From the NCBI RefSeq assembly GCF_904846615.1, contig NZ_CAJHBK010000001.1, forward strand, positions 2,480,001 through 2,544,000: a stretch of 64,000 nt of DNA, given 5' to 3'. A program made the translations under genes and the position numbers. Under the pieces are notes generated by a model that saw only the letters and a list, made by a program, of their open reading frames with translations, was not told the DNA's origin and did not search any database. Source of the DNA: Psychrobacter sp. JCM 18902. GTDB lineage: Bacteria; Pseudomonadota; Gammaproteobacteria; Pseudomonadales; Moraxellaceae. This document shows positions 1 to 9,318 of this stretch, in pieces (position 1 is the stretch's first letter; every line of letters starts with the position of its first letter).

Positions 1-255
1 TTTCTTAATAATTATCTGTATCTAGATATTCGTTATCACATAACTAAATATTAAAGATAGCTATAATAAATAGTTTATTATAACTTTTAAGTAACTATAG
101 AAAATCCATGTCAGTTACGCTTTAAGCCTAGCGGTTTTGATATTTTTTACTTATGATAAATGCCCTTTCGTGACTGCTCTTTGATAGAAGTACACTAAAA
201 AATTTGACTCAAACGGTATCACTAAAAAATATAAAAGAAGCAATAGGACGAATTT

Positions 256-813
256 ATGAGTTTGCTACCTACCAATTTTGAGACGCTAAAACGCAGAGCC
301 AAACAAAGTATCATGCCGTTATTGACACCCCACCTACTGAAGCTGCGTATCAACACTTATGCACCGTACGTAGGCGCTGGTATCAGAATCGATCACCTCA
401 ATCTCGATCAAGGTTTGTGTGTGGTAAGTATGGGGCTAAATACGCTGAACAAAAACATCGTGGGCACTCAGTTTGGCGGCAGCTTGTATTCGATGGTGGA
501 CCCATTCTATATGATAATGCTGATGCACCAACTGGGTAGCAGTTACGTGGTCTGGGACAAAAGCTCACATATTGAGTTTATTGCCCCTGGTAATAGCAAA
601 GTCACTGCACGCCTAAAAATTCCTAGCAATGAAATCACCACGATTCAGGAATTAGCAAAAGAAGGCGAGCCGGTATTTCGAGAATACCAAGCAGATATCG
701 TCGATGATCAACAAAAAGTTATCGCTACCGTCACTAAAATGCTCTATATACGCTTGCGTAAGTACAGCAAATCTAAAGACCAAAATAGCCGTATCGAAAA
801 TCTCGATGGTTAG
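256..813 (+). CDS. Hotdog-fold thioesterase-like protein (DUF4442/YiiD C-terminal type)
   Basis: A 185-residue cytoplasmic protein with the layout of the DUF4442 / YiiD C-terminal hotdog group, which are putative acyl-CoA thioesterases. Visible marks are the central motif GTQFGGSLYSMVDPFYMIML (about residues 70-89), which fits the long hotdog helix, followed by strands around VVWDKSSHIEFIAPG and a YIRLRK ending. There is no signal peptide. A likely ribosome-binding site (AGGACG) precedes the ATG by about 7 bases. It is transcribed alone, convergent with rplS, with a strong hairpin terminator between them. The substrate cannot be told from sequence; assignment to the superfamily is fairly secure, thioesterase activity is inferred. 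Confidence 0.72.
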   Translation: MSLLPTNFETLKRRAKQSIMPLLTPHLLKLRINTYAPYVGAGIRIDHLNLDQGLCVVSMGLNTLNKNIVGTQFGGSLYSMVDPFYMIMLMHQLGSSYVVWDKSSHIEFIAPGNSKVTARLKIPSNEITTIQELAKEGEPVFREYQADIVDDQQKVIATVTKMLYIRLRKYSKSKDQNSRIENLDG

Positions 814-901
814 AGGCTTAAAGGCAATTTTTAAAACGTTTCTCTAGATTTGTGATTTAAAGCATATTAATTAAAGCGCCCTAATTAAAACAACAGAAAC
901 A

Positions 902-944
902 AAAACCCCAATCTGGCATACGCACAGATTGGGGTTTTGTCTTT
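902..944. terminator. Bidirectional intrinsic terminator
   Basis: Perfect 14-bp inverted repeat (AAAACCCCAATCTG, loop of 9, complementary arm) flanked by A and T runs on either side. It lies between the convergent thioesterase gene and rplS and can end transcription in both directions. Confidence 0.85.
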
Positions 945-1088
945 TTTGGTACTACCCGCTTATTTATATGATAAACCTATGAATAAGGGCTTGTATCTGG
1001 CTTTTCGCTATTGCCGAATCGCATAATAGACGGTTCAGCAATAAAGCGATATTAAGCACAATGCTTAAAAGCAGATACTGGATATAAT

Positions 1089-1481
1089 CTAAGCGTTAGC
1101 TTTTGGCTTAACAGCTTTAGGTGCACGCGGAGCAAGCTTCTCGCGGATACGTGCTGATTTACCAGAGCGCTCACGTAAGTAGTATAGTTTCGCACGGCGA
1201 ACAGCGCCACGGCGTTTCACTTCGATGCTATCGATGATTGGTGAATGCAATTGGAATGCACGCTCAACGCCAACACCGCTTGAGATTTTACGTACGGTAA
1301 ACGCTGAGTTTAAACCGCGGTTACGTTTAGCAATTACAACGCCTTCAAAAGCCTGTAAACGCTCACGCTCACCTTCACGTACTTTTACTTGAACCACAAC
1401 GGTATCGCCGGGTGCAAAGCTTGGGCGCTCAATCAATTGAGCATTTTCGATGACCTGAACCAATGGATGCTTGTTGCTCAT
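1089..1481 (-). CDS. rplS: 50S ribosomal protein L19
   Basis: 130 residues. L19 sits at the 30S-50S interface. The N-terminal region with [18 protein letters not shown] and the block [20 protein letters not shown] are characteristic of bacterial L19. The protein is about 15 residues longer than the usual 115, because of a basic, Ala/Pro/Lys-rich C-terminal tail (after about residue 112). The start is supported by an AGGAGATAACTC stretch just upstream. It is the last gene of the rpsP-rimM-trmD-rplS operon, separated from trmD by 182 bp. Confidence 0.97.
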   Translation of the reverse strand: MSNKHPLVQVIENAQLIERPSFAPGDTVVVQVKVREGERERLQAFEGVVIAKRNRGLNSAFTVRKISSGVGVERAFQLHSPIIDSIEVKRRGAVRRAKLYYLRERSGKSARIREKLAPRAPKAVKPKANA

Positions 1482-1663
1482 GAGAGTTATCTCCTCACAT
1501 TAGATAATAGAGGCTTGACGCATATCACCTGTTTGTAATAATGGATCGTATCTTTTTAATGAGACACAACGTAAGTGGGTTATGACAAACGGCCATTATG
1601 CTATGACTCGTTTTGTTGTTGCTCAAAATTCTGTTGCTTAACTGTTTATCTTTTTAGCCGTTA

Positions 1664-2434
1664 TCAACGCTGTTTTTTATCTGCTTTCGCCAATGCTTTT
1701 AGCCACTTTGCTTGCTCTACCGTTGGCGTAAACGCTTGCCATAAGTCTGGACGACGCGCTTGCGTACGTTCGACTTGCTGACTAAAGCGCCACTTCGCGA
1801 TATTGGCATGGTGACCTGAAAGTAACACTTCAGGCACTGCCATACCCGCAAACTCATGCGGCTTAGTATAATGTGGACAATCAAGCAAGCCATCGACGAA
1901 CGAGTCTTGCTCAGCTGACTTATCATCACCCATAATATCAGGCAGACGACGTATCACACTATCCATTAACACCATTGCTGGTAGCTCACCACCGGTAAGT
2001 ACGTAATCACCAAGCGATATTTCCATGTCGACATATTGCAAAAGTAGGCGCTCATCAATACCTTCGTAACGACCACATAATATAATCATGCCGTCATACT
2101 CAGTCATATCGACCACACTACTCTCACTCAGCGTCTGTCCTTGTGGCGACATATAAATCACCGGACAGTGTGCTTTGTCGACACGGCAGCCGTGTTGAAT
2201 CGCTCGTAGGCGCGCATCCTCAATCGCTTGGGATAATGGCTCAGCCATCATCACCATGCCAGGACCGCCACCATACGGACGTTCATCAATACGGCGATAA
2301 TTATCACTGGTAGAATCCCGCGGATTAATGCATTCAATCGTCACTTGTTTCTGAGTGACTGCTCGCCCCGTGATTCCAAACTCACGAATCGTGGCAAACA
2401 TCTCAGGGAAAATACTAATAACGGCAAAATACAT
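1664..2434 (-). CDS. trmD: tRNA (guanine37-N1)-methyltransferase TrmD
   Basis: 256 residues, SPOUT-class methyltransferase that makes m1G37 in tRNAs with G36, using S-adenosylmethionine, and so prevents +1 frameshifting. Visible motifs are PYGGGPGM (53-60), [10 protein letters not shown] (120-129) and [10 protein letters not shown] (144-153), the last two building the trefoil-knot AdoMet site. Length is typical. It lies 87 bp downstream of rimM in the classical ribosome-maturation operon. Confidence 0.97.
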   Translation of the reverse strand: MYFAVISIFPEMFATIREFGITGRAVTQKQVTIECINPRDSTSDNYRRIDERPYGGGPGMVMMAEPLSQAIEDARLRAIQHGCRVDKAHCPVIYMSPQGQTLSESSVVDMTEYDGMIILCGRYEGIDERLLLQYVDMEISLGDYVLTGGELPAMVLMDSVIRRLPDIMGDDKSAEQDSFVDGLLDCPHYTKPHEFAGMAVPEVLLSGHHANIAKWRFSQQVERTQARRPDLWQAFTPTVEQAKWLKALAKADKKQR

Positions 2435-2521
2435 TAGGTATCTACTTGCGCAGTGGCTAATATTGGCTAAATAAATCGGTGTTATTACTGATAAAGCTTA
2501 ACCGCAAAGTTAAAATTATTA

Positions 2522-3055
2522 TCAATAATCACTCGGCCATGCCACCAGCACTGTTTTTTCAGTCAAACTGACCTGTACTACAGTTTGCTTGTGCCATGGA
2601 ATCAGGCGCTCATCGGCATCTAAGCTGTCTGAGTTTGCCGCAACCCGCATAATAGCGTGAGCGCCAGTCTCAAACATCTCAGTAATGTCGCCTAGATACT
2701 CATCCTGCTCATTTACAACGCGCAGGCTGACCAAATCCGACCAGTAATATTCATCTTCAGCGGGTTCTGGCAAAATGTCTTGCTCGACCCAAAGAGTTAC
2801 CCCGTTCATAGTCTCAGCAACATTGCGATCAGGAATCTGCTCAAACTGAGCCACAATTCCTGTGCCTTGCTCACGCCAAGCCTTAACGGTTAAAGGTTTC
2901 ATGCCGGTAGCGGTTTTCATCCACCAAGGTTTAATGTCAAATATCGCCGTACGATCATCTGTCTCACTAAATACCCAAAGCCAACCTTTGATGCCATAAG
3001 GCTTTTTGAGCTGACCAATTTTCATAAGGGCACTAGCGTTTGGAGCAGAGGACAT
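2522..3055 (-). CDS. rimM: 16S rRNA processing protein RimM
   Basis: RimM binds ribosomal protein S19 and helps mature the 30S head. The N-terminal RimM domain opens with KIGQLKKPYGIKGWLWV, and the C-terminal half is a PRC-barrel (from about YYWSDLVSLRV). I chose the ATG at 3055 (MSSAPNAS, 177 residues), which has an AGG about 10 bases upstream; a frame open to 3082 would add nine residues that the family does not have. Second gene of the rpsP operon. Confidence 0.94.
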   Translation of the reverse strand: MSSAPNASALMKIGQLKKPYGIKGWLWVFSETDDRTAIFDIKPWWMKTATGMKPLTVKAWREQGTGIVAQFEQIPDRNVAETMNGVTLWVEQDILPEPAEDEYYWSDLVSLRVVNEQDEYLGDITEMFETGAHAIMRVAANSDSLDADERLIPWHKQTVVQVSLTEKTVLVAWPSDY

Positions 3056-3240
3056 AACGGCTAACCTAACAATGATGAACACAGCGAAGATAAATAAAAA
3101 GCAATTAAAAACGATAAACGCAGTTAAAAGCGATAAACAGTTAATGGCGTACCTAGTTAGACCAGTTACGCTATGTTTTTTACTAAAGTCTATCGAGACT
3201 GCTTATAGACGAGCTATCAGCGTCTCAGTGACCACAAAAC

Positions 3241-3510
3241 TTAAGCTGTTGCTTCAGTTTGCGCGACAGACTTGTTGAAAGCTTTTGCCAATGAAGCAAC
3301 GCGATCTGAAGGTTGTGCACCTTTTGCGATCCACGCATTGTACGCTTCCATATTTAGGCGTACTGCTTCTTCAGACTCTTTAGCGAGTGGGTTAAAAAAG
3401 CCGATGTTTTCAATATAGCGACCGTCACGCGCGCGGCGTTGATCAGCAACAACTACTTGATAAAATGGGCGTTTCTTGGCACCGCCCCGTGCTAAACGAA
3501 TAACAACCAT
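3241..3510 (-). CDS. rpsP: 30S ribosomal protein S16
   Basis: 89 residues. The N-terminus [17 protein letters not shown] and the following [16 protein letters not shown] are diagnostic for S16, an assembly protein of the 30S body. It is the first gene of the rpsP-rimM-trmD-rplS operon; the leader contains a good extended -10 promoter. The Ala/Thr-rich tail after residue 80 is ordinary for the family. Confidence 0.98.
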   Translation of the reverse strand: MVVIRLARGGAKKRPFYQVVVADQRRARDGRYIENIGFFNPLAKESEEAVRLNMEAYNAWIAKGAQPSDRVASLAKAFNKSVAQTEATA

Positions 3511-3549
3511 GTGAATTCTCTCTTTCGCAGGTATACCAAAAAGGGCATA

Positions 3550-3578
3550 ATTATATCACAGTCTTGATTTATTGAAAA
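3550..3578 (-). promoter_or_regulatory. Sigma-70 promoter of the rpsP operon
   Basis: On the minus strand an extended -10 (TGA-TATAAT) is preceded at 17 bases by TTTTCA (4 of 6 matches to the -35). It lies about 40 bases upstream of the rpsP start codon and points into the operon. Confidence 0.6.
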
Positions 3579-3710
3579 CATAAACTGCGCTTATTTAATT
3601 ATTTATTAACAATAGCTTAAATGCCCATCGATGTAAAATACAATTGATCATAACCACTGATTTTTAACTGAAGATACTGCCTCTACATCATGTCCAAGTG
3701 GCTCGTTGCT

Positions 3711-3770
3711 GTATTATTCAGCGCCGTGTTATTCGGTGCTATATTACTCCGTACTATATTAGTGCAAATT
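3711..3770. repeat. Imperfect 15-bp tandem repeat, about 3-4 units
   Basis: Units begin at 3711, 3726, 3741 and 3756 and follow the pattern rTATTAyTCsGykCy; the first three agree at most positions and the fourth only in its first half. The repeat lies in the leader region upstream of the EnvZ-like gene. Confidence 0.6.
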
Positions 3771-4004
3771 TCAGTATTCAATTGTTGCCTACTGTTTTAA
3801 AGCCATCCGTGTCATTCATTGATTATGCTACTCTATGACATAGTCAGCGAGTGAATGATGCTATCGCCTAACGAATTGCTCAATTTCTCAAGAATCGCAA
3901 CCATTATGCTATTCATAAGTATCGCACGTTATTCTTGAACGACATAAAAAAGCACCATTTTTACACTAAACTCAATAAAGCATCTTTTAATATGTTGGAT
4001 CCAT

Positions 4005-5483
4005 ATGACCACACCAAAATCGCAACCACGTCGCAAAGGGCGGTTCACACGCTCTTACTCCAACACTTGGCTGACAACCTTGATGGTCTCTTTCATTGTT
4101 CTTATCAGTGTCAGCTTGTCGATTCTGTTTTTTTGGCGCAGTCTATATTTACCCGAGCTTAAAAACCATGCGCGTTACTTGACGAGCGAGCTGCAGTTGA
4201 TGAATAGTGTCAACAAAGACTGGAAAAATCGTCCTGAAGTACGCCAATGGATTTATCAACACTCGCATGTCGTGGTAGTGAATAACCCTAATGATTTTCC
4301 AGCAGTGTCTGATAAGGCATTTGTCGGCGTCTTCACTGATGTATTACAACGCGAAATCGGTGCGCAATTGGGTCGACCTGTCGAGGTTTATTTTAAATTC
4401 AAACCGACACCGCAGCTTTGGGTGCAAGACAGCCGTGATGACAGCTTTTGGATTCGTGAACCCGTGGTTTATTATTCGCAATATAGTCCAGCACTGTTGG
4501 TGCTATTTCTTATTGGATTGCCTATTTTATCGCTGCTGACCATTATTCTACTGGCGCGGCAATTAAATCGTCCGCTACGATATTTACAGCGTGCTGCGAC
4601 CAACTATATTCGCCTCGGTCATGCCACTACGTTGCCAACACAAAAAGGACCTACGGAGATACGTCAGGTCAACATGGCGTTCAATCGTCTATTCACGACG
4701 TTAAATCAAGCACAAAAAGAGCGTACGATCATGCTCGCTGGTATCTCGCATGATCTGCGAACGCCTTTAACTCGTATGCGTTTGACTGCTGAGATGCTAC
4801 CTGATGACTTTTTCCGAGAGGGATTGATTTATGATATTGAAGACATGGATGCCATTTTAGAGCAGTTTATCTCGTTTATGAAAGATGGCTCCGATGAGCC
4901 AGTCAGCCTGACCAATTTGGATACCATCTTTAATGAGATCATGGTGCAATTTGCACCAATGGATTTCATCTATCAATCAGAGTGTCACAAAGTGGTTCCT
5001 GTGCGCCCCATGTCTATCAAACGCCTCGTGATCAATCTGGTCAATAATGCCAAGCGCTATGGCAAACCGCCCATTTACCTGTCAGCGACTGTTGTGCCAA
5101 CTTTTATTGAAACCATTGAAGAGGAAGATAGCGATGTCGTCAGTGAAAATGTCGTCAATAGAGAGGCGCAAGAACAATTGCTGATATGTGTGCGTGACTG
5201 TGGTGATGGCGTTGCGGAAGATCAGTTAGAACGTATTATGCAGCCTTTTGAACGCGGAGAGACAGCACGTACCACACAAGGCAGTGGTTTAGGTCTAGCG
5301 ATTGTCGATCGTATTGCCAGATTGCATCATGGGACGGTAGAAGCCATTAACCATCCCGACGGAGGTTTACAAGTGTGTGTGCGTATTCCCCTACTTTCCA
5401 AGGTTGCTGGAGATACAACCATGGCAGCCGATACAGAAAAAACGCCTGTCTCTAATGACAAGACATGGAACAAAGAAGACTGA
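4005..5483 (+). CDS. envZ: EnvZ-like osmosensor-type histidine kinase
   Basis: A 492-residue inner-membrane sensor kinase. Membrane segments lie at about 22-44 and 162-183, flanking a periplasmic domain of roughly 115 residues; a HAMP domain follows (about 186-236). The phosphorylation box AGISHDLRTPLTRMRL (His249) is the EnvZ type, and the ATPase domain has NLVNNAKRYG (N box), VRDCGDGV (G1) and GSGLGLAIV (G2). Odd features are an acidic insertion of about 25 residues between the N and G1 boxes (around ETIEEEDSDVVSE) and a Thr/Asp-rich C-terminal tail. EnvZ is normally encoded next to OmpR; here there is no regulator on either side, so the partner must be elsewhere. Family assignment is good, the name envZ is probable. 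Confidence 0.8.
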   Translation: MTTPKSQPRRKGRFTRSYSNTWLTTLMVSFIVLISVSLSILFFWRSLYLPELKNHARYLTSELQLMNSVNKDWKNRPEVRQWIYQHSHVVVVNNPNDFPAVSDKAFVGVFTDVLQREIGAQLGRPVEVYFKFKPTPQLWVQDSRDDSFWIREPVVYYSQYSPALLVLFLIGLPILSLLTIILLARQLNRPLRYLQRAATNYIRLGHATTLPTQKGPTEIRQVNMAFNRLFTTLNQAQKERTIMLAGISHDLRTPLTRMRLTAEMLPDDFFREGLIYDIEDMDAILEQFISFMKDGSDEPVSLTNLDTIFNEIMVQFAPMDFIYQSECHKVVPVRPMSIKRLVINLVNNAKRYGKPPIYLSATVVPTFIETIEEEDSDVVSENVVNREAQEQLLICVRDCGDGVAEDQLERIMQPFERGETARTTQGSGLGLAIVDRIARLHHGTVEAINHPDGGLQVCVRIPLLSKVAGDTTMAADTEKTPVSNDKTWNKED

Positions 5484-5559
5484 TAGCTGCTGAACTGTTC
5501 ATCACTAAAGCTAATAAATGCTCAAAACAATTCGCTGCGACTATTTAGTTGTATAACAC

Positions 5560-5739
5560 CTAGTCTTTGTTTCCAATGATAGGTGGAATATATTTGGCGC
5601 TATTGGTAAACGCTAATGGCTGAGTAATATTTTCTTGCGCTGCTGTTAACGTTTGCGTCGTCGATGGCTGCTGCAAGAATAAATAGTAGCCCAACGTTAT
5701 TGCATTTAGTACTACCAAACCACCAAATAAATATGGCAT
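5560..5739 (-). CDS. Small single-pass membrane protein, unknown function
   Basis: A 59-codon frame not belonging to any family I recognise. It starts at an ATG preceded by a strong ribosome-binding site (GAGGAGGG, 7 bases away) and ends at TAG. The first 24 residues, MPYLFGGLVVLNAITLGYYL and on, form one hydrophobic helix, probably a membrane anchor or uncleaved signal; the rest is polar (LQQPSTTQTLTAAQENI...) and ends IPPIIGNKD. It lies downstream of bfmS on the same strand and convergent with the EnvZ-like gene. The clean start signal makes it likely real; function unknown. Confidence 0.55.
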   Translation of the reverse strand: MPYLFGGLVVLNAITLGYYLFLQQPSTTQTLTAAQENITQPLAFTNSAKYIPPIIGNKD

Positions 5740-5941
5740 CCTTTGCCCTCCTCTGATTTAAAGCTATCTTTAAACCGTTAATAATAAAGATTAACCGACA
5801 ATTCTATCTAAGGTGTGTATTCATTCTAAACATGAAATTGAGAACACTCCTTAGAAATTGAGCAAGTTTATTTGTCACACACTGCTTAATTGATGCCGCT
5901 ATTTTTATACTAAAAAATAATGACAATCTGGTGCAATGGCA

Positions 5942-7630
5942 TTATTTATCTTCAAAACCACGCTCGCTTTTTTCTTGCGTCAGTTCATCAGCAGCCAAAA
6001 TTTGTGTCAGTGGCTTGATAGGCCATGTCATGACAAATCGTGCACCGCCAAGCTCTCGGCTCTCATCTACTTTCATACTACCATTAAACCAAAAGGCAAT
6101 GCGCGATACAATAGACAAGCCTAAACCATAGCCGCCTGAAGCGCGTGTGCGACTGTCATCTAAGCGTGAAAATGGAATAAAAACCTTTTCGCGATCTGCT
6201 TCTGGAATACCATGACCATCATCCTCAACACTAACAAAAGCATTACCCTTTCTGACGCCAGCACTAATGATAATCGTGGTCTCTGCATAACGTAAGGCAT
6301 TGCCCGCCAAATTCTGAATCACACGGTGTAAATAACGCCTATCTGCGACAGCGGTTACTTTAGCATTCGGCAGCTTGGTTACTATTTTGATAGGCTTACC
6401 CAAGGCATTGGTTTCACGCTCAATCTGCTCCAATAACTCTCTAAGATTAACTGGTTCTAAATCCAGCTTTGGCGAGCCTTCCTCTAACTTGGCGTAAGTC
6501 AAAATCTCATCAATCAAGCCATTAAGCGCTTCGATATCTTCATCAATAAAATCACGCTGCATAAAACGCGAGTCTTCGTCATCCGTATCAGCCAGCATAT
6601 CAACGGCAAAACGGATACGAGCCACCGGTGTACGAAGCTCATGTGATACCGCTCGCGTTAATTCTCGCTGCGACTCAATAAGGCGCTTGATATGCGAGGT
6701 CATGGCATTAAAAGTCGCGGCTAAACGGGCAATTTCATCCTGCCCAATGACTTGAACTTGACTTTCAAGATTACCTTTACTCACCTCATTGACGCCAACC
6801 TGAATCAACTGCAATTTACGCTCAAGTGGAAAAATCAACGCATACACGCCTAAGCTAATTAAAAACATGCTGATAAGAATCATACTAATAATCAGATTAA
6901 GTGGGAACCAATTGAATAATGGCACCGGACCAATCAATATCGCCATATCATTGATTTCAGAAGGCACCACTACTCTAATAGCCGAATTACTTTTGCTGCT
7001 ATTGGTATCTTGTAAGGAAATAACCACTTCATCTCGGCGTAATCGTGCAAGCTGATCGGTATCCAAATCCAGTGTATTGACGGCTTTAAACTCTAAAGGA
7101 AAGGAAAACTTTTTTTCCAGTTCAGCCAAACGGGCACGCTTGTCAGATAACGTCACATAGTAAGACAAATCATCCAATAAAAACACAGCGATTGCCCGTA
7201 CTTGCTGCTCAGTCACTTGCGATATTCTGGCGGTCAAAACGCTTTGATTGTCCGGTAGACGATAATAAACATCGGCATAGACAGGTTGCTCGGTATAACG
7301 AACGACCGTATTGCCATTTTCAAAACGCCGCAGTTCACTGGCATTAAAGTCTACTTCATCAATAGGCAAGACTTTGAATTCTGAGCCAAATAAACTACTG
7401 GCATCAGACAACCAATATTCACGCTGCTCTTCACTTTCCTGATGAGCAATACCTTCACTCACCAGATGAAAAGCCCCTGTTGCCATGTTTTCACGGTAGG
7501 ATTGGACGCGCTCTTTGTTGATGGTATCCATCAACAGTTGAGCAAACAATGCCACACACAAACAGACTATGAGTAGCCCAGCATAAATACGAACAAAGAT
7601 ACTGTGTTTTAAAGAAGAGACTAATGACAT
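5942..7630 (-). CDS. bfmS: Sensor histidine kinase BfmS (RstB/BfmS type)
   Basis: 562 residues from the ATG at 7630; a TTG 15 bases upstream is less likely. Membrane helices lie near the N-terminus (about 10-35) and at about 243-268, enclosing a large periplasmic sensor domain. Then come HAMP, the H box AVSHELRTPVARIRF (His330), N box NLAGNALRYA, G1 VEDDGHGIPE and G2 GGYGLGLSIV. In Acinetobacter the BfmRS system controls envelope, capsule and biofilm genes; that role here is inferred from the near-identical regulator. It lies downstream of bfmR on the same strand but is separated by about 310 bp and a terminator, so it may have its own promoter. Confidence 0.88.
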   Translation of the reverse strand: MSLVSSLKHSIFVRIYAGLLIVCLCVALFAQLLMDTINKERVQSYRENMATGAFHLVSEGIAHQESEEQREYWLSDASSLFGSEFKVLPIDEVDFNASELRRFENGNTVVRYTEQPVYADVYYRLPDNQSVLTARISQVTEQQVRAIAVFLLDDLSYYVTLSDKRARLAELEKKFSFPLEFKAVNTLDLDTDQLARLRRDEVVISLQDTNSSKSNSAIRVVVPSEINDMAILIGPVPLFNWFPLNLIISMILISMFLISLGVYALIFPLERKLQLIQVGVNEVSKGNLESQVQVIGQDEIARLAATFNAMTSHIKRLIESQRELTRAVSHELRTPVARIRFAVDMLADTDDEDSRFMQRDFIDEDIEALNGLIDEILTYAKLEEGSPKLDLEPVNLRELLEQIERETNALGKPIKIVTKLPNAKVTAVADRRYLHRVIQNLAGNALRYAETTIIISAGVRKGNAFVSVEDDGHGIPEADREKVFIPFSRLDDSRTRASGGYGLGLSIVSRIAFWFNGSMKVDESRELGGARFVMTWPIKPLTQILAADELTQEKSERGFEDK

Positions 7631-7944
7631 ACGTGCCGTAACCAACTTAATGAATAAAAACTGCCGACATCATTCAGCAAACAAGCGCTGCGTGATAAAT
7701 GATATCAAACACTGTTGAATAAAAAACCATTCTGGCTGCTGTATTTTAATTTATAACTGAGCATCACCTAGAATCCATTTACCTCATGTACATTTAGGCA
7801 GCACCCACAATAATTGCTTAATTAAACCACATAACGCTGTATTTAAGTTCAAAAATTAAAATTTAGCCACAAAAAAACCAGCCTAGTTGCTGGTTTCTTT
7901 GGTCACACTAATGAGCAATGAGCCGTTGCCGGAGCAAAATTGAC
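7631..7944. other. bfmR-bfmS intergenic region
   Basis: A 314-bp spacer between two genes that are usually closely linked. It contains an intrinsic terminator 49 bp after the bfmR stop and otherwise AT-rich sequence that could hold a separate bfmS promoter. No coding sequence seen. Confidence 0.6.
7871..7898 (-). terminator. Intrinsic terminator after bfmR
   Basis: On the minus strand the hairpin GAAACCAGC-AACTAG-GCTGGTTT is followed directly by a run of T. It lies 49 bp downstream of the bfmR stop codon and upstream of bfmS. Confidence 0.8.
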
Positions 7945-8661
7945 TTAGTTGCCTTCTTTAACGAACAAATACCCTTTACTACGAACAGTTTTGATACGTT
8001 TTGGATTTTCTGGATCATCACCGATTTTTGGACGAATGCGTGAGATACGAACGTCAATTGAACGATCTTGACCGTCATATTCAATACCACGTAGACGCTC
8101 AAAGATATCTTCACGCGAAAGAATTCGACCCGCATTAGAAGCAAGCAACCATAATAAGTCATATTCAGCGCTGGTGAAATCAACCAACTCATCACCTAAA
8201 TTCACTGAACGACCGCCATTGTCGATGACCAGTTCACCAAATTCTAGGCGCTGTGGTACATCTTCTGATGGGGCATTTTCTGAGCGACGTAATAACGCAC
8301 GAATACGTGCTAGCAAGACACGTGGCTGAGCAGGTTTAGCGACATAATCATCAGCACCCATCTCAAGACCCAGTACCTGATCCATATCTTCAGTACGCGC
8401 AGTCAGCATCAAAATAGGATTCTGATAATGCGGGCGTACTTCACGACATACCGTCAGTCCATCGCTACCAGGAAGCATGACATCAAGTACGACCAAATCT
8501 GGTTGTTCACTGACGATGCGACGAATAGCACGATTACCATCGGTTTCGATAGCGACTTCTAAACCATTTTTGACCAAGTAATCTTGAGTCAACATGGCCA
8601 GACGCTCATCATCCTCAACAATCAAAATTCGGGGGGTGTTGTCTTCTTCATTCGTTGTCAT
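7945..8661 (-). CDS. bfmR: OmpR-family response regulator BfmR
   Basis: 238 residues, the same length as Acinetobacter BfmR and, as I recall that protein, almost identical along the DNA-binding half. The receiver domain has the acidic pair in VEDDER (15-20), the phospho-acceptor Asp60 in LVVLDVMLPG, the switch residues in MLTAR, and the Lys in DDYVAKP. The C-terminal winged-helix domain (about 135-235) contains SAEYDLLWLLASNAGRILSR and the recognition segment DGQDRSIDVRISRIRPKIGD. It partners BfmS downstream. A 657-bp untranslated region precedes it, which may hold autoregulatory sites. Confidence 0.93.
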   Translation of the reverse strand: MTTNEEDNTPRILIVEDDERLAMLTQDYLVKNGLEVAIETDGNRAIRRIVSEQPDLVVLDVMLPGSDGLTVCREVRPHYQNPILMLTARTEDMDQVLGLEMGADDYVAKPAQPRVLLARIRALLRRSENAPSEDVPQRLEFGELVIDNGGRSVNLGDELVDFTSAEYDLLWLLASNAGRILSREDIFERLRGIEYDGQDRSIDVRISRIRPKIGDDPENPKRIKTVRSKGYLFVKEGN

Positions 8662-9318
8662 TGTTATATCCTCTAATACATCTCATTTAAAAGCAGTAAA
8701 AGTAAGAGCGGTAAAATTAATAGCACCATTAAGTGGCACAATTGATGTTGGTATAGCTGTTACAAACTTGGTAGCACAGTATACTATTAAACATACAGCT
8801 TCCTATACTATAGCTTATAGTCGTTAACAAAACCTATAAACTACACCCATTAAAACTTTAGTTTACGTCCAAAAATTATGAGCTTTATACAAATAATAGC
8901 AAGTGAAATGTTTTTTTACGACCCTTTCCTCACTTGAATTTCTATAAGTAGCCAATCTTAATGCAGCGCACAGTGATAGGATACTTTATTGATACCGATA
9001 CTTGTATTCCTGTTACGTCTAATATAGCGACATATCACCATTGCTGCCAGTGACTTTTTCATCTACTATTCCCGTACTGCTTACTATCATTCGATACATA
9101 ATTAATAAATGCATAGTTCATGTATGCATAGTTAGTTAACACTCATATTTAACAAAACTGGCTGTTGAAATCAAAATTGCATCATAAATCGTGTATTTAG
9201 CCTCGATCAACAAGCATAGAATATTAAATAATAGACATAAAAAAACAGCCCATAATGGACTGTTTTTTTGTGTCTATGGTAAGAGTCAAAAAGAAACTCT
9301 AAAATTTTCCACAAAAAA
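8662..9318. other. Long intergenic region upstream of bfmR
   Basis: 657 bp between the bfmR start and the atpC stop, both on the minus strand. It contains the atpC terminator at its left-of-transcript end (9239-9270), AT-rich sequence with several TATA-like hexamers, and a direct repeat of TGCATAGTT at 9111 and 9126 (15-bp spacing). No supported coding sequence. It probably carries the bfmR promoter. Confidence 0.5.
9239..9270 (-). terminator. Intrinsic terminator of the atp operon
   Basis: On the minus strand AAAAAACAG(T)CC pairs with GGCTGTTTTTT across a short loop, one base bulged, with a T run inside the closing arm. It lies about 50 bp after the atpC stop. Confidence 0.75.

Larger units (their letters stand above)
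3511..4004. other. Intergenic region between rpsP and the EnvZ-like kinase
   Basis: A 494-bp divergent spacer. It holds the rpsP promoter near its left edge and an imperfect 15-bp tandem repeat in the middle. No response-regulator gene or other supported coding sequence is present; a 36-codon hydrophobic frame over the repeat (3690-3800) has no ribosome-binding site. Confidence 0.6.

Noticed and set aside
3690..3800. 36-codon hydrophobic peptide frame over the 15-bp repeat
   Set aside because: No ribosome-binding site near its ATG; hydrophobicity follows from the T-rich repeat.
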